A stretch of 6,407 nucleotides of DNA from an uncultured Eubacteriales bacterium (lineage in GTDB: Bacteria; Bacillota; Clostridia; Oscillospirales; Oscillospiraceae), in the NCBI GenBank assembly GCA_900550615.1, contig URSX01000093.1, positions 1 to 6,407 on the forward strand, written 5' to 3'. A program made the translations under genes and the position numbers. Below are positions 4,680 to 6,407 of the stretch, one piece after another. A model generated the notes under the pieces. The model had not been told where the DNA came from. It worked only from the letters and a program-made list of their open reading frames with translations, and made no database searches. Each line of letters starts with the position of its first letter. Positions within the stretch are counted from its first letter, which is position 1.

Positions 4680-6047
4680 ATGTCTAACAACATCCCCTCT
4701 GCCGCCGAATACAGCCGCATCACCCCGGAGCTGATGCTCCTGACGGATCTCTGGGCGAGCAACGCCCACATTGATAAGGAGCTTTACCAGCGCTACAGCG
4801 TCAAGCGCGGCCTGCGCGATGCCAACGGCCGCGGTGTGCTGGCCAGTCTCACCCGTATTTCCGAGGTCAAGGGCTACACCATCGATGACAACGACACCAT
4901 CCCCTGCGAGGGCGTGCTGTACTATCGTGGCTATGATGTGCGTGATCTGGTAAAGGGCAGTCTGTCCGAGAAGCGCTTTGGCTTTGAGGAGACGGTGTAT
5001 CTCCTCATTTTCGGGCAGCTTCCCACCCGGACGCAGCTGGATGATTTCTGCCGGATGCTCAATGAGTATCGCCGCCTGCCCAAGAATTTCGTCCGTGACG
5101 TGGTGATGAAGGCCCCCACCGGTGACATGATGAACACCCTGGCCCGGAGCCTGCTGACCCTGTACTGCTATGACGACAAGGCCAACGACATCACCATGCC
5201 CAACATCCTGCGCCAGTGCCTGCAGCTGACGGTAAACACCCCCCAGCTGGCCATCTACAGCTACCTGGCCTACCGCAGCACCCGGGGCGGCGACCTGTTC
5301 CTGCACAAGCCCCAGGAAGGCCTGTCCATGGCGGAGAATATCCTGTACCTGCTGCGGGAGGATAAGAAGTTTACGGAGCTGGAGGCCCGGGCGCTGGACG
5401 CCGCGCTGATCCTCCACGCCGACCACGGCAGCAACAACTCCACCTTCACAAACCATGTGGTCTCCTCCACCGGCACAGATACCTATTCCGCCATGGCCGC
5501 CTCCCTGTGCGCCCTGAAGGGCCCCCGCCACGGCGGTGCCAACATCAAGGTGGTGGAGATGATGGCCGATCTGAAGGCCCGGACGAGCGATCCCACCAAC
5601 GAGGAGCAGGTGCGTGCCTATCTGCAATCCGTGCTGGATAAAAAGGCCCTGGACGGCCTGGGACTCATCTACGGTATGGGCCACGCCGTGTATTCCCTGT
5701 CCGACCCCCGTGCCGAGGTCCTGCGGGACTTTGTGCAGGGCATTTCCAAGGAAAAGGGCCTCACCGGGGAGATGGATATGTACCTCACCGTGGAAAAGGT
5801 GGCCCGGGAGCTGCTCACCGCCCGCACCGGCAAGCCCGTTGCGGTGAATGTGGACTTTTACAGCGGCTTCCTGTATGACATGCTGGGCCTGCCCAAGGAG
5901 CTGTATACCCCTCTGTTCGCTATCGCCCGCATGGCCGGCTGGAGCGCCCACCGCATGGAGGAGCTGGGCGAAAACGCCAAGATCATCCGCCCCGCCTGCA
6001 AGTGCATCGAAAAGCGCCGGCCCTATACCCCCATGGCCCAGCGGTAA
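4680..6047 (+). CDS. gltA: Citrate synthase
   Basis: The 455-residue protein condenses oxaloacetate and acetyl-CoA to citrate in the cytoplasm, the entry step of the TCA cycle and, in anaerobes, of the route to 2-oxoglutarate and glutamate. Family residues are present in order: HADHGSNN (246-253, with His249 matching an oxaloacetate-binding His), GPRHGGAN (281-288, catalytic His284), GMGHAVYSLSDPR (332-344, the family signature, with His335 and Arg344), NVDFYSG (390-396, catalytic Asp392) and an Arg near 417 expected to bind substrate. The signature has Met333 where the classic pattern usually has an aromatic residue or Ala. The length is slightly above the usual 370-440, with an N-terminal extension of about 60 residues. 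AAGGAAGGA (4666-4674) 5 nt before ATG 4680, together with the promoter at 4620-4648, fixes this start over an in-frame ATG at 4563. It appears to be a single-gene unit. A 2-methylcitrate synthase is possible, since the families share these residues. Confidence 0.93.
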   Translation: MSNNIPSAAEYSRITPELMLLTDLWASNAHIDKELYQRYSVKRGLRDANGRGVLASLTRISEVKGYTIDDNDTIPCEGVLYYRGYDVRDLVKGSLSEKRFGFEETVYLLIFGQLPTRTQLDDFCRMLNEYRRLPKNFVRDVVMKAPTGDMMNTLARSLLTLYCYDDKANDITMPNILRQCLQLTVNTPQLAIYSYLAYRSTRGGDLFLHKPQEGLSMAENILYLLREDKKFTELEARALDAALILHADHGSNNSTFTNHVVSSTGTDTYSAMAASLCALKGPRHGGANIKVVEMMADLKARTSDPTNEEQVRAYLQSVLDKKALDGLGLIYGMGHAVYSLSDPRAEVLRDFVQGISKEKGLTGEMDMYLTVEKVARELLTARTGKPVAVNVDFYSGFLYDMLGLPKELYTPLFAIARMAGWSAHRMEELGENAKIIRPACKCIEKRRPYTPMAQR

Positions 6048-6064
6048 CACATTCTTTGATTGGT

Positions 6065-6091
6065 GCGGGAGGCCCTGTCCGGGTCTCCCGC
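6065..6091 (+). repeat. GC-rich hairpin after citrate synthase
   Basis: An 11-bp stem pairs GCGGGAGGCCC (6065-6075) with GGGTCTCCCGC (6081-6091), including one G-T wobble, around a 5-nt loop. It begins 18 nt after the stop and lacks a T-tract of its own. It may protect the mRNA 3' end or add to the terminator downstream. Confidence 0.7.
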
Positions 6092-6101
6092 TTCTGGCCT
6101 T

Positions 6102-6133
6102 ACCGCCGCAGGGATTCCCGGCGGTCCTTTTTT
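6102..6133 (+). terminator. Rho-independent terminator of citrate synthase
   Basis: ACCGCCG (6102-6108) pairs with CGGCGGT (6119-6125), and two C plus a run of six T (6128-6133) follow. It is the second of two tandem hairpins after the gene and the one with a proper T-tract. Confidence 0.8.
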
Positions 6134-6175
6134 AATCACAGCCATAAAAAAAGCAGATTTTAGGTGAAAAAAGCC

Positions 6176-6203
6176 TTGACTTTTTTTCTCCATATGCTAT
6201 AAT
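6176..6203 (+). promoter_or_regulatory. Strong promoter of the tRNA-Leu cluster
   Basis: TTGACT (6176-6181) and a perfect TATAAT (6198-6203) are 16 bp apart, with TG at 6195-6196 giving an extended -10. Transcription would start near 6209. The precursor leader holds a small hairpin, AGTCT (6209-6213) with AGACT (6223-6227), just before the first tRNA. The near-consensus sequence fits a highly expressed stable-RNA promoter. Confidence 0.82.
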
Positions 6204-6232
6204 AAGCAAGTCTTCGGTCGAGAGACTCATTT

Positions 6233-6319
6233 GCGAGTGTGCTGGAATAGGCAGACAGGCAAGCTTGAGGTGCTTGTGTTCGATTGGACGTGTGGGTTCA
6301 AGTCCCATCACTCGCACCA
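6233..6319 (+). tRNA. tRNA-Leu(GAG)
   Basis: All class II tRNA elements are visible. The acceptor stem pairs GCGAGTG (6233-6239) with CACTCGC (6309-6315). The anticodon stem pairs CAAGC (6260-6264) with GCTTG (6272-6276) around a 7-nt loop carrying GAG at 6267-6269. A long variable arm follows, then a T-arm with TTCAAGT between GTGGG and CCCAT. Discriminator A and an encoded CCA finish at 6319. GAG reads the leucine codons CUC and CUU. The 87-nt length and long variable arm fit leucine tRNA. Confidence 0.95.
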
Positions 6320-6354
6320 GTTTCTCTTCCGGAGCAGGAAAAGAAGAACGATAT

Positions 6355-6407
6355 GCGCGAGTGGTGGAATTGGCAGACTCGCTAGATTCAGGTTCTAGTG
6401 TGCATTA
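6355..6407 (+). tRNA. tRNA-Leu(CAG), 5' part (cut by window end)
   Basis: The 5' acceptor strand GCGCGAG (6355-6361), a D-arm with GGAATTGGCAGAC and an anticodon stem CTAGA (6382-6386) with TCTAG (6394-6398) are present. The loop carries anticodon CAG at 6389-6391, which reads CUG. The variable arm, T-arm and 3' acceptor strand lie beyond the window. It follows tRNA-Leu(GAG) after 35 nt with no terminator between, so the two are probably co-transcribed. Confidence 0.9.

Noticed and set aside
4635..6050. 471-codon minus-strand frame antisense to citrate synthase
   Set aside because: It is Gly, His, Gln and Ala-rich shadow sequence. The plus strand encodes an unmistakable citrate synthase.
6132..6317. 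Minus-strand frame beginning MRVMGLEPTRP across the first tRNA
   Set aside because: This is the familiar spurious antisense translation of a tRNA-Leu gene, often misannotated as a protein.

Overview
The window looks like chromosomal DNA of a Gram-positive, GC-rich Clostridia-type Firmicute, possibly an Oscillospiraceae-like gut anaerobe. The evidence is strong purine-rich Shine-Dalgarno sites 5-9 nt before starts, sigma-A promoters often with an extended -10 (TGnTATAAT), AT-rich intergenic gaps between GC-rich genes, rho-independent terminators, a SipW-type secretion signal and tRNA genes that encode their own CCA. The genus is a guess; no marker gene in the window fixes it.

Layout. Positions 1-229 (minus) hold the start of a major facilitator superfamily transporter that runs off the left edge. 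It is divergent from a complete cytosine/purine permease of the NCS1 family (CodB-like, 499-1809, plus). The 269-bp gap between them carries two opposed promoters and, in the permease leader, a perfect 10-bp inverted repeat. The permease ends at a strong terminator whose T-tract doubles as the -35 region of the next promoter. That promoter and a consensus ribosome site drive a 70-codon remnant of a Sir2-type NAD-dependent deacylase (1932-2144), of which only the C-terminal piece survives. A bidirectional terminator (2262-2294) then separates it from a convergent gene.

The convergent gene (2312-4351, minus) encodes a 679-residue exported protein. It has a SipW-dependent type signal peptide, a TasA/camelysin-like domain and a long right-handed parallel beta-helix with a regularly spaced cysteine/asparagine ladder. 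No cell-wall anchor is visible. Its roughly 116-nt leader holds two adjacent inverted repeats and a run of seven G. It is divergent from a complete citrate synthase gene (4680-6047, plus) with all expected catalytic residues, whose promoter is overlaid by operator-like inverted repeats.

The right end holds a two-hairpin terminator region, a near-consensus promoter and two tandem leucine tRNA genes: tRNA-Leu(GAG) complete, tRNA-Leu(CAG) cut by the window edge.

These are mostly independent single-gene transcription units, each with its own promoter and terminator, rather than one pathway. Themes are base and solute uptake, central carbon metabolism, a surface or matrix protein and translation. 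No mobile element or CRISPR array is visible. The points most worth a second look are the beta-helix surface protein with its structured leader, and the truncated sirtuin that keeps intact expression signals.
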